A stretch of 64,000 nt of DNA from Aphelocoma coerulescens. Lineage: Eukaryota; Chordata; Aves; Passeriformes; Corvidae. Positions 25,067 to 36,796 of the stretch are shown piece after piece. The notes beneath the pieces were generated by a model. That model was given only the letters and a program-made list of their open reading frames with translations. It searched no databases and was not told where the DNA came from. The stretch is from contig NC_091015.1 in assembly GCF_041296385.1 (NCBI RefSeq), positions 57,912,345 to 57,976,344 on the forward strand. The letters are read 5' to 3'. A program made the position numbers and the translations under genes. Numbering within the stretch: the first letter of the stretch is position 1; each line of letters begins with the position of its first letter.

Positions 25067-28000
25067 TAAAGAAAAAACATTTATATATCCTGCAGACTGG
25101 TAGAAAGTCTCCAAGAAAGTGTAGACTGATAGAAAATCTCCCCACACTGGAGGAAGTGAAGTAAATTAGTGTTGGAAAATTACTGCACATTTTATCATGT
25201 GTTTATCTTAGTGATATTGTTCCACCTCTGTGGCCAGAGTTGAATTAAAGGACAGGAATAGTTAAATTCCCTGGAAACAAATGACAAATTAGAATAAAAA
25301 GCCAAGTATAAAACAGCTCCGGTGAACAGCTTCAAAGATTTTTCTTCAAAGGATTTGTCTGGGCCACCAGTTTGGAAAAATCTGTCTACCTAGATATGAA
25401 AATGGTTTTCTATTATTAAGCACAGTATGAGAAGTTATTTAACAGTTACAGAGCCTCAAGCCAGAGAAGAGAGTAAGTTACCAACAAGAATGTCAATTGA
25501 CAACAGTGAGTCATGCTGTAAGAAATGGGAAAAAGAGAGAAAAAGAAGGTTCAGCAAGGAATTCTACTCAATTCATCCCAGAGATGGAGGCAAGCAGGCT
25601 ATATATTGCACCAAGCCTTTCAGGATAAAAATAAATACATAGAAAGGCTTTTATTATTAAAACACCATAATATATATGCTTCCTAAGTCTAGATAAATGA
25701 AAATATACTACATTAATCCTAAGAAGCCTGTTTTGCACCTAGTCTCTCTAACTGCTAACCCCACCTTGCCCAGAGAGAAAGGATTTTCAGACTCCATATG
25801 CAGCTATAACTGCTGCAGGCAGACATATTGGAGGATGGAGAACACCACCCACTGCTTCGCCCTCAAGAAATCCATCCTAATGTAGTTGAACCAAGGGCTT
25901 CACCGAGAGTGATGGAAAGAAATTCAGGGCTATCTCCAAAGTGCATATTCAGGAATAGTTAAAAGGGGTGTAATATTGGTGGTTTGCTTTGTGAACGTGA
26001 CACCAAAGCAGTATGTGTTAAGGCAGAAAGTATGTTATACATTGCCTCTCAACATCCAGAGAGAGTTCTATCCTCCCCACATCACAAGTCTAACTTGATG
26101 AAAAATGTGAGAAAAGTGTGTGAGGTGTGAGGCCAGAAACATGCTTGCAAGTCCTATTTGTCCTAATTCACGCGCATCTGCGAGGTCACTGTTTTGTAGG
26201 TGTCTACAACACATCTCTTGTAGGCATCTTCTCATCAAATCAGATGGTCAACATAAGCAAGGCAAGCTGTCAGGCATGTGCTTGCCTATTTTTTTTATTT
26301 TGGTGCAAGTCTAATAAAAGTCATGCTCCACCCATGAGCCTTTTCTTACTTATTTGTCCTTAAAAGGCATTGTTGGCCTTCCTGCTTTGTGAGGATGCTG
26401 TAAAGAAGCTGCACAAAGCTGCTGGAATCAGGGAATCTGCCTAGAGGGAAAATAGTTCCTCTTTGAGAGACTAAGGCTGCCATTAAAGCAGGACCATAAA
26501 CCATTACAGAATACCTGCACCTTATAAAATGAGAAGGGTATATAAAGGGGTGGGGGGAGAAGGGGAGCTGTATAAAGATTTTTGCTCCTTAAAATGCAGT
26601 AGTGGATTAAATTCTGCTTACTAATATTTGTAAGATAACCATATAAAAACTTTTTTTTTATCAAGATGAATGATGAAAAGTAAATTCCTTGGAGTTTGAG
26701 TCGCTCATTACCCACTGTGCAATGCGAGGGCATACGTGTTGGAGGCATTAGCATGCTTTCACACCTGTTTTGCTATGATGCTTAAGATATTCTTCAGAGA
26801 GACTTCTACAGTTACAGAAATATGTCAAAAAACCATGCAGCCCCAAGCCTTCATTTGCCTTCCAAATTGTCCCATTAGAGATCAAATGGGATTAAAAAAA
26901 TAAGAAAAGCTCTCAGTGTTTGCCACGTCCACTGACCATGCATTCCCGTAAGGGGAAGAACGAGCTCATCTTTCATCAGTTTCAATAACTGGATGATAGC
27001 ACTGGCCACAACACCCAGATTAGAGGATATTGACTGTCAGTTTTCATTGCATTAGCCAGGCAGTCACTAATATGGAGGATGATGTTCATGTCTTCCAGCA
27101 TCCTCAAAAAAGCCTGTTTTGTTTACCCTGGTTACATCAACTCCACATTCTGAATGAGCAATAGCTCTCTTAAATCAACAAATTATATACACACCCCGTG
27201 AGATGGAAAAAAAGAAATTATACTGAAGAGGAAGCAATAAAAGGAATATGTCAGAGATTGCTTCAGCATGGATGTAGGAGACTAGCTAGCAGACAAAAGC
27301 TACACGTGAGGTAAGCAAAATGCTGAGGGCTTGGGCCTGGAGCCAGAAAAAGCCTTGCTGGATGTATCTTTTTTCAATAATGAACTCCCACCAGACCCTA
27401 CACTTTATGAGCCTGACACATCTAAATTACGTTCAGCAACATTTAAATGCTGAAATAATAGGATAAATTCAAACCAATTAGAGAGCATATGGAATATTGC
27501 CTTCCTAATGGTATGCATAAGCATCTCCTGTCAGATTTATCAGATTAAAGACCCCAACTGCTGGCAGTGATCAGATCCACGGTGATAAACGGGCACAAGG
27601 GTATGAGCAGAGTTGCATGTGATCTTTGAGGTGGGTCTAACACAGGAGAAGGAATCTGCACTGCAGTTGGAGGCTTCCCCCTTTGTTTTAAGGAAGCAGG
27701 GAAATCACACTGAATTCTCAGTTCAATCAAAGGCCATCATTTTGCCAGATCAATGCCTTGGAGGAAGCACATTTTTCTTTTGTCATCTGGGCATTTCTGT
27801 CCCAAGATGAATGCCCCAAAGAACACCCCAATTAACCTTCAAATAACAATGAAAGGCTTTCCTTCTATTCTTTCAGCACAAAATAGTAAACAGTCCAAAT
27901 AAATTTCATCTTTAAGCAGAAATATAAATGTTAAAACCTAAGAATGAAAAAAAGTATATAAAGTTCCTTTAAATATCATAAAGCAGAAAACAAAGCACCA

Positions 28001-29235
28001 GCAAAATCATCAAATCATCAGCTTAAGGCAGACACCAAGCAAGAAAAATGTTTGCTGAACTGCTGAAGTTTGATGAAATTACAAGCCAATCACAAGAAAC
28101 TGAAAAATAAAGGGATGTGTTTCAAAGGAACCTTTGCATTTGATAAAGATTTAAAATAAACAATGTCAGGTGTGGAAGTCCTTTGTACACTTTGATTGGT
28201 TCTCCAGGAGTTTATTGCTATTGTTTTGTGCATGTTAGGTCAACCCAAGGCTTCTAAGACTCTTAAATGTGAAGTCTGAGACGGTCAGCTTGGAGTTTCA
28301 GCCTGAAGGAAATGAAGTGAAATTAAGTTAGACAGGTCAGCCTGCAGATGCCCAGCTGAGGATCTGCTGTTTGCAACTGTTTTAGCCAGTTGAAAAAGAC
28401 CTACACATCTACAGCTTTGATTTAAGATGCACTGTGCCAAATGAAATGCCTCCAGGTGTTCTCTGAATCTCTCCTGTTACCTGCCTGCTGAGACACTCAG
28501 CAGCACACTGAGCTGCTGGCCTACGTATGGTGTCGGCATTATGTCAGACCCAAAGCCCATCTGGTGAAAAGACCCTTTTTCTCTGGAAACCTTTAGCCTG
28601 TGGAATAACCCCTGATACTCAAGTAATCCTCTTTTGCATATTGGTCTAGCCCTGGGGAAGTTGAATAGCCTCCAGCAGCATGGACTGGAAAGTATTCCAA
28701 GTTAGGCATGCAGACCTGTCAAGAAACCAGGCATCCTTTCCTCAATAGTGGCATTAGCAGAGCACTGCTAACAAATATTTAGGATCCTGGCACAGGACAT
28801 GACACAAGACTATTTAACCTGCCCACAAATCACTTAAAAGGCAGCCAGTAATAAGAATGCAATTCCCCTGCTAATCCTTAGTTTCCTCTTACAGTATGCT
28901 TTCCACCTGTGTACCTTCAACTGTCTTTGTACTTTGAGAAAGTACTATCTCCAAAAGGCAATTCAGCACCAGGCATTTAAGCAAATGCAGGCTGGAGACT
29001 CTAAGAACAAAAGTTTATTTCACTTGTCACACCAGACTTGGCATTTTCTTTTTGTCCCTGGAGACATCAGATTGAATGATCCATTCAGTTTGAATTTAAG
29101 CACCTTAACCGAACCAATTTTTGAAAATCTGTAAGTGGCAGGAGCCTGATTTTTAAACATCCATGATCACCATTGCTCTATACTATTACCAGGGGTCAAA
29201 ATGAAAATTTAAGAATACTTAATGTGTTGAGCTTT
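25067..29235. other. Unique non-coding DNA
   Basis: No gene or repeat that I can support. Open frames are short (up to 108 codons). The AT content is high, with small A-rich runs. Confidence 0.6.
29231..29235. repeat. Target-site duplication, left copy (GCTTT)
   Basis: The five bases GCTTT lie directly before the TG end of the adjacent LTR and are repeated directly after its CA end at 29769-29773. This is the footprint left by retroviral integrase. Confidence 0.8.
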
Positions 29236-29768
29236 TGACGGGGTACCCTTCCTTCTGACCAGGGTAAAAGAGCAGAGGAGGCTGCTGTTCTGCTAAGTTC
29301 TTTATTTCATAATGTCATAGGTTTTTTGAAGGCAGAGTTCAAAGGGAGTTACATGGTAAAGCCAAGCAGCAGCAGCAACAGCAGGCAAGAACAGCTTCTT
29401 CTATATGCTCTATATGCTCCATATACTCTATACACTGTACGCTCTATTTTCTAGACTCTATACTCTATCTTTTTTCTTACAGAAGTGTGGATTATATTTG
29501 TTAAATGACCAATAAGATTAACACATGATTCTAGTTTTTCTTTTCTTAACCTCTCCTGGTCTAATTCTAACAGTCATAAGTCTTACACAAGTGTTACATA
29601 GGTATTACACAGATTTGCATATACAGTTTCTATCAGCTCTTATTGTTTATGTGAGCACTCTAAAAAAATGTGAACAGTATAATTCTATTTATATTTTTCC
29701 AAAAGTAAAGAATTCTGTGAAAAGGTAACACTGCTGCAGCAAGAACTGTGTTTAAGGTCTCTGCTACA
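29236..29768 (-). mobile_element. Solo LTR of an endogenous retrovirus, minus orientation
   Basis: On the minus strand the element starts TGTAGCAGAGACC and ends GGGTACCCCGTCA, giving the canonical TG...CA ends over 533 bp. A poly(A) signal AATAAA lies at 29306-29301 on that strand, and a TATA-like TATAAATAG at 29693-29685. Identical GCTTT sequences flank it. A 70-bp stretch of 9-bp-like units (CTATATGCT and variants, 29401-29469) and a short CAG repeat lie inside. There is no second LTR and no internal gag, pol or env, so this is a solo LTR, the usual product of recombination between two LTRs. The family is not identified. Confidence 0.85.
29401..29469. repeat. Degenerate minisatellite inside the solo LTR
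   Basis: Units related to CTATATGCT and CTATACACT follow one another for about 70 bases with several substitutions. The run lies between the poly(A) signal and the TATA-like box of the LTR. Confidence 0.75.
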
Positions 29769-29773
29769 GCTTT
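29769..29773. repeat. Target-site duplication, right copy (GCTTT)
   Basis: Matches the five bases before the LTR at 29231-29235. Confidence 0.8.
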
Positions 29774-30707
29774 TTAATGTTTAACTCACTTAGCATGTAT
29801 TTCTACTGTAGTTAAAAATCTATGTTTCTATTTCACTTTGGTGTGGCTTCATGTATCTCAGCTTGTCTAAAGGTTTTAATTCAATCCCTGTGCTTTGGCT
29901 TCCCTCTGGGCCTGAGTCCAGAGGAGCCTTCACTCCAACATTAATGAAAGATATTTTCCCTGCAGCCTATATGCTTTAAAAGTGCCATTACACCTGTTTC
30001 AAGTTTTGAGAAGCAACACTACAGTGGGATTAAATACTGGCCCATTTCAATCCCTGACTGACACAAAACCCATCTTCTATTTACATAGTTCATATGGTTT
30101 CCTCACTTAATCAAAGTGTTCAATCAGCCGTGTAACTTTCCTCCATGTTGTTTTGCCAATACCTCACTATTTCATGCAACACACACTTGGTCTAAGAGCA
30201 AGCTTCCATTATCACCAAAGCCTCACTCCCACTTATGGCAATAGGGTCTAAGCACAAAGTTGAGACACAAAATTTCTGCAGCAGGCAAAGCAGCTAGATT
30301 CCTAAAATACCACTGAACTGATGTCACCATGCTCTGCCTTTAAATATTCGTTTTCTTTAAATATTCATTTTCCTAACATTAGAAGGTGATTATTAGATTC
30401 CCTGATGACTGGTCACAACACAATGTAATGCAAGCAATAAATTAGTTTCTGTTCCTAGCTTTAATTTCAATACCCAACAAAAAAGTTTGGTGAGTCAAGA
30501 AATTATAAGCAAAGCTTATTCCTTTTGATCAAATTGTAGTACTGCTCTCATAAAAGACTATGATGTTAAAGTGACCCATCTCTTCCTTCCTCAGGTATTC
30601 ATATGAATTCAAGATTATGTTGCTTGCATTTATTTTATGCTTTGGTTGGAGGAACAGCACAGGGATTTCCAACCTCAAAATATAGCTATCAGATGAATAT
30701 GAGATGG

Positions 30708-30725
30708 AAAAAAAAAAAAAAAAAA
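30708..30725. repeat. Poly(A) run, 18 bases
   Basis: Eighteen consecutive A. No retrocopy body is recognisable to its left. Confidence 0.9.
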
Positions 30726-33700
30726 GCCTTTTGCAGGAAAATGAGGAGTGGGGACAGATGAAAAATGTGTAGATTCACTTAAAAGAGCAAAATTAATAAT
30801 TATCACACTATTTCCTTTAATCTCTCCATGTTGAAAAGCAAACAGAGCATGTTATTTTCACACATCAGAATTTGTTTTCACTGCAACTACCAACAACAGT
30901 TGTTGATGGAAAAGGGGGCAAAATAAGGTGACTTTAAAAGCATTCCTTCCTAAAGAACCATGCAAAAGTTCCCAGGGCATTAAACTGAAATAATGGCCTG
31001 CCATAAACTCTACCTCCAGACTTGATAGTAAAATTAGATGAGAATAATACATCTGCATCCTAAAGCAGCAGAGTTCAGTCCCTTTGTTTTCACTCACTCA
31101 GAAAAAAAGAAAACAAAACCCGTAACTTAGCTGTGCTGGTACCTTCTGCCATGTGAAAGTGAGATTTCAGAAAATCAGGATGGCTATATAGCCACATAGG
31201 CAATGAAATCACTAACTTCTTTACATCTGTTGCACAAATATCAAGACAGTAAATTAAACTTTTATCTCTTCTTCCTTTCATTCAAATTTCATGGCCACTG
31301 TGTCACACACTGTGGAGTCTCACCAGTCTCTCTTTGTCTTTGCATCAGCAAAAGCTACTGCCACAGAAATATGGTGCAAGCACACACCTCCTCAGACACT
31401 CTTGTTCTTCCCTGAGACACACTATCCTGCCAAAAGGCAAACACAAAACATAGGGTCATGCCAGCCAGCGCTGAGCACAGCTGGCATGGAGCACTGGACA
31501 GATAGCCAGCTGCAGAGAGCAGAGCAGCAGATCTGCAGTGTCAGGATGGTTGAATTGTTGTCCCTGCCCTTAAATTGCTCTCTCTCTGCACTAGTGTGTC
31601 CCAACTCCCCTGCAACCTTGCAGGAAGTAGGACATGTGGAGCCCATAAATGCATGCATTTTATTAGTACCTTATATCGGCATGCCAGGAGCCACACTGTT
31701 AGAAGTGGAGCAGCTAAAGCAAGCATAAATAAAGTAAGCTGCAGAATCGTTAGTGGGGAACAAATCAGTCCCCAAAGTCAAGGGTTTGACCCCAGAAAAC
31801 TGTAGTTGTGTATTTACTTTTGCATTACCCTACTTTTTGAGCACTCGGTCAGGGCAGCTCTCCGGTGTGAGAGGTGACAGCAGGCTGGCCAGGGTGTCAC
31901 ACAGCCTGTTGGATGTCTGCTCCTCCAAACCTCTGAATCAACACGGACTGTGCAGTGCAATTGCATGCACAGAGGCATAGTTCTCTACACAGAATTTGGG
32001 ATGACCACACTTGACATTCAACATGTGGCTGGGAGAGCTGAGGCATAGATCTCGGTGGCAACATGAGGAAGATCCTTTGAGAAAGCCGTGGCCCAGTGAA
32101 TAAAGGAGATTTAATCATGCAGCTGCTCCCCGTTTGACTCTTCTCACTTTTAGCTGGCTGCTACACAGCACCCCAAGGCAGTCCTCTCCCCTGCCGTTCC
32201 AGCACCTGAGATCTGCACTTACCAGGGAAAGAGAGCCCTGGAGACTTGACCCTTCCTCACACGGAAAGGAGCTGGGCCACTGTGCAGGTTGCCTGCTCCA
32301 CCTCCATCCATGTGGAGGCAGGGACAGATTTGCACCATTTTGCAAAGCTGTCACACTGTGTTGTTACATTACAATGCGCAATCATCAAACAGTTTGTTCA
32401 ATTCCTTCTTGATTAAATTCAGCTTCATTAAACCTAAGTAATGTCTCTGTTTCATTTTAATAGCAACCATATTTCCATTCTAAGTGTCTTTCTGAATATC
32501 TTCTTCCCCTTTTAGACCTTTCTGTGACCTCAAGAGTTTATTCACGTCTCATTCTGTTTTTTATTTTCTTTCTCAGTCTTTTTCTTTCCATGCAGGCAGC
32601 TTCCTCCCTATGAACTTTGTTGAAGCATCTCTCTGGTTCCTGCCTTTCAGTATCTCCAGGGGTCTGATTGTGCATGCAGCCCTTGAAGCTGAATCAAATA
32701 GGCACCTTTGTCCTGAGACGATGGAAAGTTAGCAGCTTTGATTCCTGTTGCTATTGCATGCAGTGGATAAAAGTGGCAATGCTTAGACAAATCAGGCGTT
32801 TTCCTGGTGATTGTATAACTCTGCTCAGGTTCCATTTTTACACAAACATGATCTTTCTGCACAGACTACCTACATCACCTAGTTATCATTCCTTCAATAC
32901 ATTAATTTGCATTTAACATACAATGTGCACACTAATAGGCTACAGTGCAAATGAGAGGGAAGGGATGCCAAAATAAAAACCTACAGGTACCTGAAACAGG
33001 CAGAGAAAGCCAGAGTAAATGCAGCTTCAAGCTCTCCTCACCGAGTCGACAGGCTGAGCACAAAGGTGTACAGGCAGCAGTACCTGTCTACTTGCTCCTC
33101 AGAGGTTACTGCACCTTCTCCATGCACCTCACTCCTGTAACCTAGACAAGCTTTCACAGACACCCCATATGAGGAATGGCTGCTTTTAAATAGCTGGAGG
33201 CTTTAGTAAGAAAACATATTTTCAGTGAAAAGACTGCTGCCAGAACAGGAAAGAATATTGGAGTAAACGAGAAACAAAGGCGCAGCAGAATATGGCGTCC
33301 TGGGTATGCAGGTACACAGGGACCAAAGCAGGGGAGCTCTGCCCTCCTTTTCACTCATCAGCACATCTTTCCTTTCCATCTCTCTTAGAGAATGTCCTTG
33401 AATTCTCCTTACAGGTATGTTTGTATCATGGGAGAACAAGGAAGTTTACTTTGAAGCTGTTTTAAAAGCTTTTATTTTAATGACACTGTGAGCCAACAGG
33501 GGTCTGCTTTCTGTTTTGGGTTGCATGTATAATCTGAAGGGGATTAATGTGGTGCTGATTGCTAGGCTAAACTGGATCAAAAAATGTTAAAGCATAACAT
33601 ACCCTCTCTAATGTTTAATAATAGCTGTAGTCGTTGGTATCCCTGTCATTTTAGACTTTCTATTCATTTTGGTAGCAATAGAATCATTCCCAGTTACAAT

Positions 33701-34072
33701 TTCTCCTATGTTACCTTGGATGACTTTTGGAAAAACAGGAGCTTTTATAACATTATGTTGTCAGTCTCCAGAGTGAGAAACTGGAAAGACTTACAGCAAA
33801 TTTTGACCAGAGCTGAGAGGGCTGCTACTCTGTTCCTTACACTAAATTCCTTACACTGGAATTTAATACACTGGAATAATTTCGTTGCGGGCATTGAGGG
33901 TTTTATTTGTAGGTGAAATAAAGAAAATCACTTTGTTTAGTGAACAGTTATTAGAGAATCTGCAGAGAAACCAGAGGGAAGATTTTTTTTCACAAAGCCA
34001 GATCATTCCATGAGTTGGCTTACAGCACAGCTCCTCAAGACTATATTAGCAAAGAGACAGGGAGAGCAATCT

Positions 34073-34100
34073 GGGAGGGGCTGGGAGGGGGGGAGGGGGG
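34073..34100 (+). other. G-quadruplex-forming motif
   Basis: Five runs of three or more G (3, 4, 3, 7 and 6) are separated by loops of one or two bases. This easily satisfies the usual rule for an intramolecular G-quadruplex with very short loops. No promoter or gene is visible nearby, so a function is not shown. Confidence 0.75.
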
Positions 34101-34460
34101 AGTCTATCAACCAGTGAGTGAGTGGGTGGGAACTTCTTAAACTCAAATTGCACTTGATCAAAAAATGTCTTGCAGTTACCCCAGAGGTGAGTATAACTGA
34201 TATAGCTGAGAAGCTAAGAAGCACAAGTCAAAATGAGGGGGAATCTAAACATTTTTTTAATCATGCCTGATCAAATAGCTTTGATCATTATGTTTCATCC
34301 TGACATGATAGCAAAGAGAACAGACCTCAAATCTGAAGAGGAAGTATTTACCATTGAAAAGTCAATTCCTCTGTCACTAGCTCTGGCAATAGTATCACTA
34401 TAATTATGAGTTTAATATCTGAAATTCGTTGATTTCATATTTGCATGCATGTATGCTAAC

Positions 34461-34478
34461 TAAAATTAATTAATTTTA
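34461..34478. other. 18-bp perfect palindrome of homeobox-type cores
   Basis: TAAAATTAATTAATTTTA reads the same on both strands and contains overlapping TTAATTA cores. An octamer ATTTGCAT lies just upstream at 34439-34446. Together they look like POU/homeodomain target DNA inside an AT-rich block. This is motif reading; AT-rich sequence produces such words often. Confidence 0.35.
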
Positions 34479-36744
34479 ATTGCATACACCAATTACAACA
34501 TCAGGCTCATTTTCCAACATATTATTCCTTGCTGATTACATATCCTCTAAGATTGCTTTAATTTTTCATTTTGTGCTTTAAAGTCAAAGAATAATATGTA
34601 TTTCTAATTAAGCTCACTTACATATCTCACTGCTGATTAAATCACTATTTAATATTTTATAACACAAGCCACCTTTAATTTCCCCCACTGAGAGAAAAAG
34701 CCTTGCAAACTCTTTTCTTTCTCTCTCTGTTTCACCGACCTTGCCAGTGCTGTGTCGCTACAGGCAGATTTCTTCCATCTTCACAGCAGAATGCCAATGA
34801 ACCACCCTGTTGACAGACATTCATGCTTGGAGGGGGAGGCAAGCACCTTTCTGAGCACAGGACCTGCTCTGAAGAGATCAGCAGCCTGCCACCATCACTG
34901 GCAGAAAAGAAAGAGACACTCAGGAGAGATTTTTAGCAGTGTCTTAGGGGATTGCAGGTCTTGCTGAAAGTCTCGGGAGCTGACACATTTCAAACCATTT
35001 AGGGGAACCTGGAAGTCCCCTGTTGGAGCCTACCAAAGGCTAAATGTTGAAAAAGGAGGAGGAAAAGGGATTCTTCTCTCTTTCCCAACCAGCACTCCAG
35101 AATGAATCTTTTTAGTCAGTCCTGAGCCGTGACTGCGTTACACCCAAAGTCTTAACAGAAATTGGCAGAAAATATTAAGAAGTCCCAAAATTGCTTCTAT
35201 GTGCCCATGGGTATTATGCAATTTGGGCTGTACTAGCTAAACAGTCTCATTTTTACCATATCATTCTTGCAGTAGCAGAGAAGAAGAAGCTAAACCAGAT
35301 GAAATCCTTAACAAATTTGACTTCGTAACAACCAGTAGAAGAAATGAACTCAGACTTGACCCAAGCTTCACTGAAATAAACGGGAAACTGCTGATCATGT
35401 TGTCAGAAGTATGGTTAATTCCATGCACACTGGATTTATTTCAGCAGCATAGATTTAGGAAGACCTGTGCTGACTTGTGCTCTGAATAAAAACAGAGTAT
35501 TCCCAATATCTGCGTTTTAATGCGTGGCACTTCCCTGCCACTGCCCCCTCCCAAGTTATTCAAAAAAAGGTAATCTTTACCTGAAATGCTTGTTAAACTA
35601 TACCTTTGCAGCAGTTAACTCTTTGTTAGCATCTAATTAATTGGCTAGAGACTCATTGGTCCCGATTCATCTCACCTTGCTCCTGGCATGACAGCAAAGC
35701 ATTTAATCCCTCCCATGGGGAGGGAGAAGGAGAGCGGAGTCTTCAGAGTGTGGCTGAGCTTCTATAAGCTCTGTGTTCTGCTCTCCACTGACTTCCAGAG
35801 CTTTAGCTTATTCTCTACCATCTAAAACTAGTTAAGTGTCCCATTGTGATAATGTCAGGTCAGCAAAGAAAGACAGATCAGGGTGGGATGCTAAAATGAG
35901 AAAGTTTCTCTTGAAACTACTGAATCAACGGCAGAAAAATCACAACCAGAATACTCAGCGCACTAAGTTTCTTACTGAATTAAACTAAAAAGTAGATAGT
36001 GGTGCAAATATTTGACAGTGCCAAAACAGGAGGAAAAAAATCAAAGGGAAAATACACTGTCCAAACCCTTAAAGTATTATGTTTGGGGGGAAAGAGAAGA
36101 CAAAAGGAAGAAAAACTTGGACAGAAATAAGAGAGGGAAACTTCTCACTCCAAAAAAAACCAGGAGGAAAGAACAATACATTTTTTAAAACATCCCTGTC
36201 TCTCAAAAGTAAAGAAGTCATTTATATCCTCTTTTCTTCTCAGAACTGGATGATTATTCAGGCTACATTGAAGATGTAGGTAAATGCTGCTGCTGTGTCC
36301 AATAGGATAATGCAATTCTTCCAAGGAAAAAATGCTCTCTCTCTAAACTAAGACTGATGAGACAGCAGAATTTCTCAAACAAATAAATAGGGAAGACAAA
36401 AAAAAAGGAGGGGATCTGATGTGTGAAGCTGTATTGTGGGAAATCAGCTCAAGTCCCTACTATAAGTCCTTCTAAGTTTATCCAATTTGTCGTCATCTAA
36501 AAATAGTGAAATCTAATCAGAAAGGAGCCTAAATTCAGGCATTAGTTGGCCTGTCACACTTTGTCACCTGTGAAATGGAGATCATATTCTTTTACTTCCT
36601 TCAGACTAAAATCATATATATTAAATATGTGTCATCTCAAGTTACACAGTAGAGGAGACAACATTGCATTTAAAGCAGAGAGAAACAATAGAGCAAATCA
36701 TTCTGATTTCCTTAGGATTCATTTCCTTCTAGATATTGTCAGGA

Positions 36745-36796
36745 GATAGATAGATAGATAGATAGATAGACAGATAGATAGATAGATAGATAGATA
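36745..36796. repeat. (GATA)13 microsatellite
   Basis: Thirteen GATA units with one GACA interruption. The length makes it likely to vary between individuals. Confidence 0.97.

Larger units (their letters stand above)
29774..36744. other. Unique non-coding DNA with several unusual patches
   Basis: No gene or transposon can be supported. Visible features are a 17-bp imperfect tandem duplication at 30339-30372, a poly(A) run at 30708-30725, a GC-richer interval at about 31290-32360 with several overlapping frames (up to 145 codons, none recognised), a G-quadruplex motif at 34073-34100 and an AT-rich octamer/homeobox-like block at about 34430-34680. Confidence 0.5.

Noticed and set aside
31291..31728. 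Plus-strand frame of 145 codons
   Set aside because: Overlaps other frames on both strands and resembles no protein family; no splice or promoter context.
33580..33916. Possible LINE relic (words resembling the ORF2 C-terminal region)
   Set aside because: Only scattered similarity (GAAACTGGAAAGAC and a few others); not enough consecutive order to support it.
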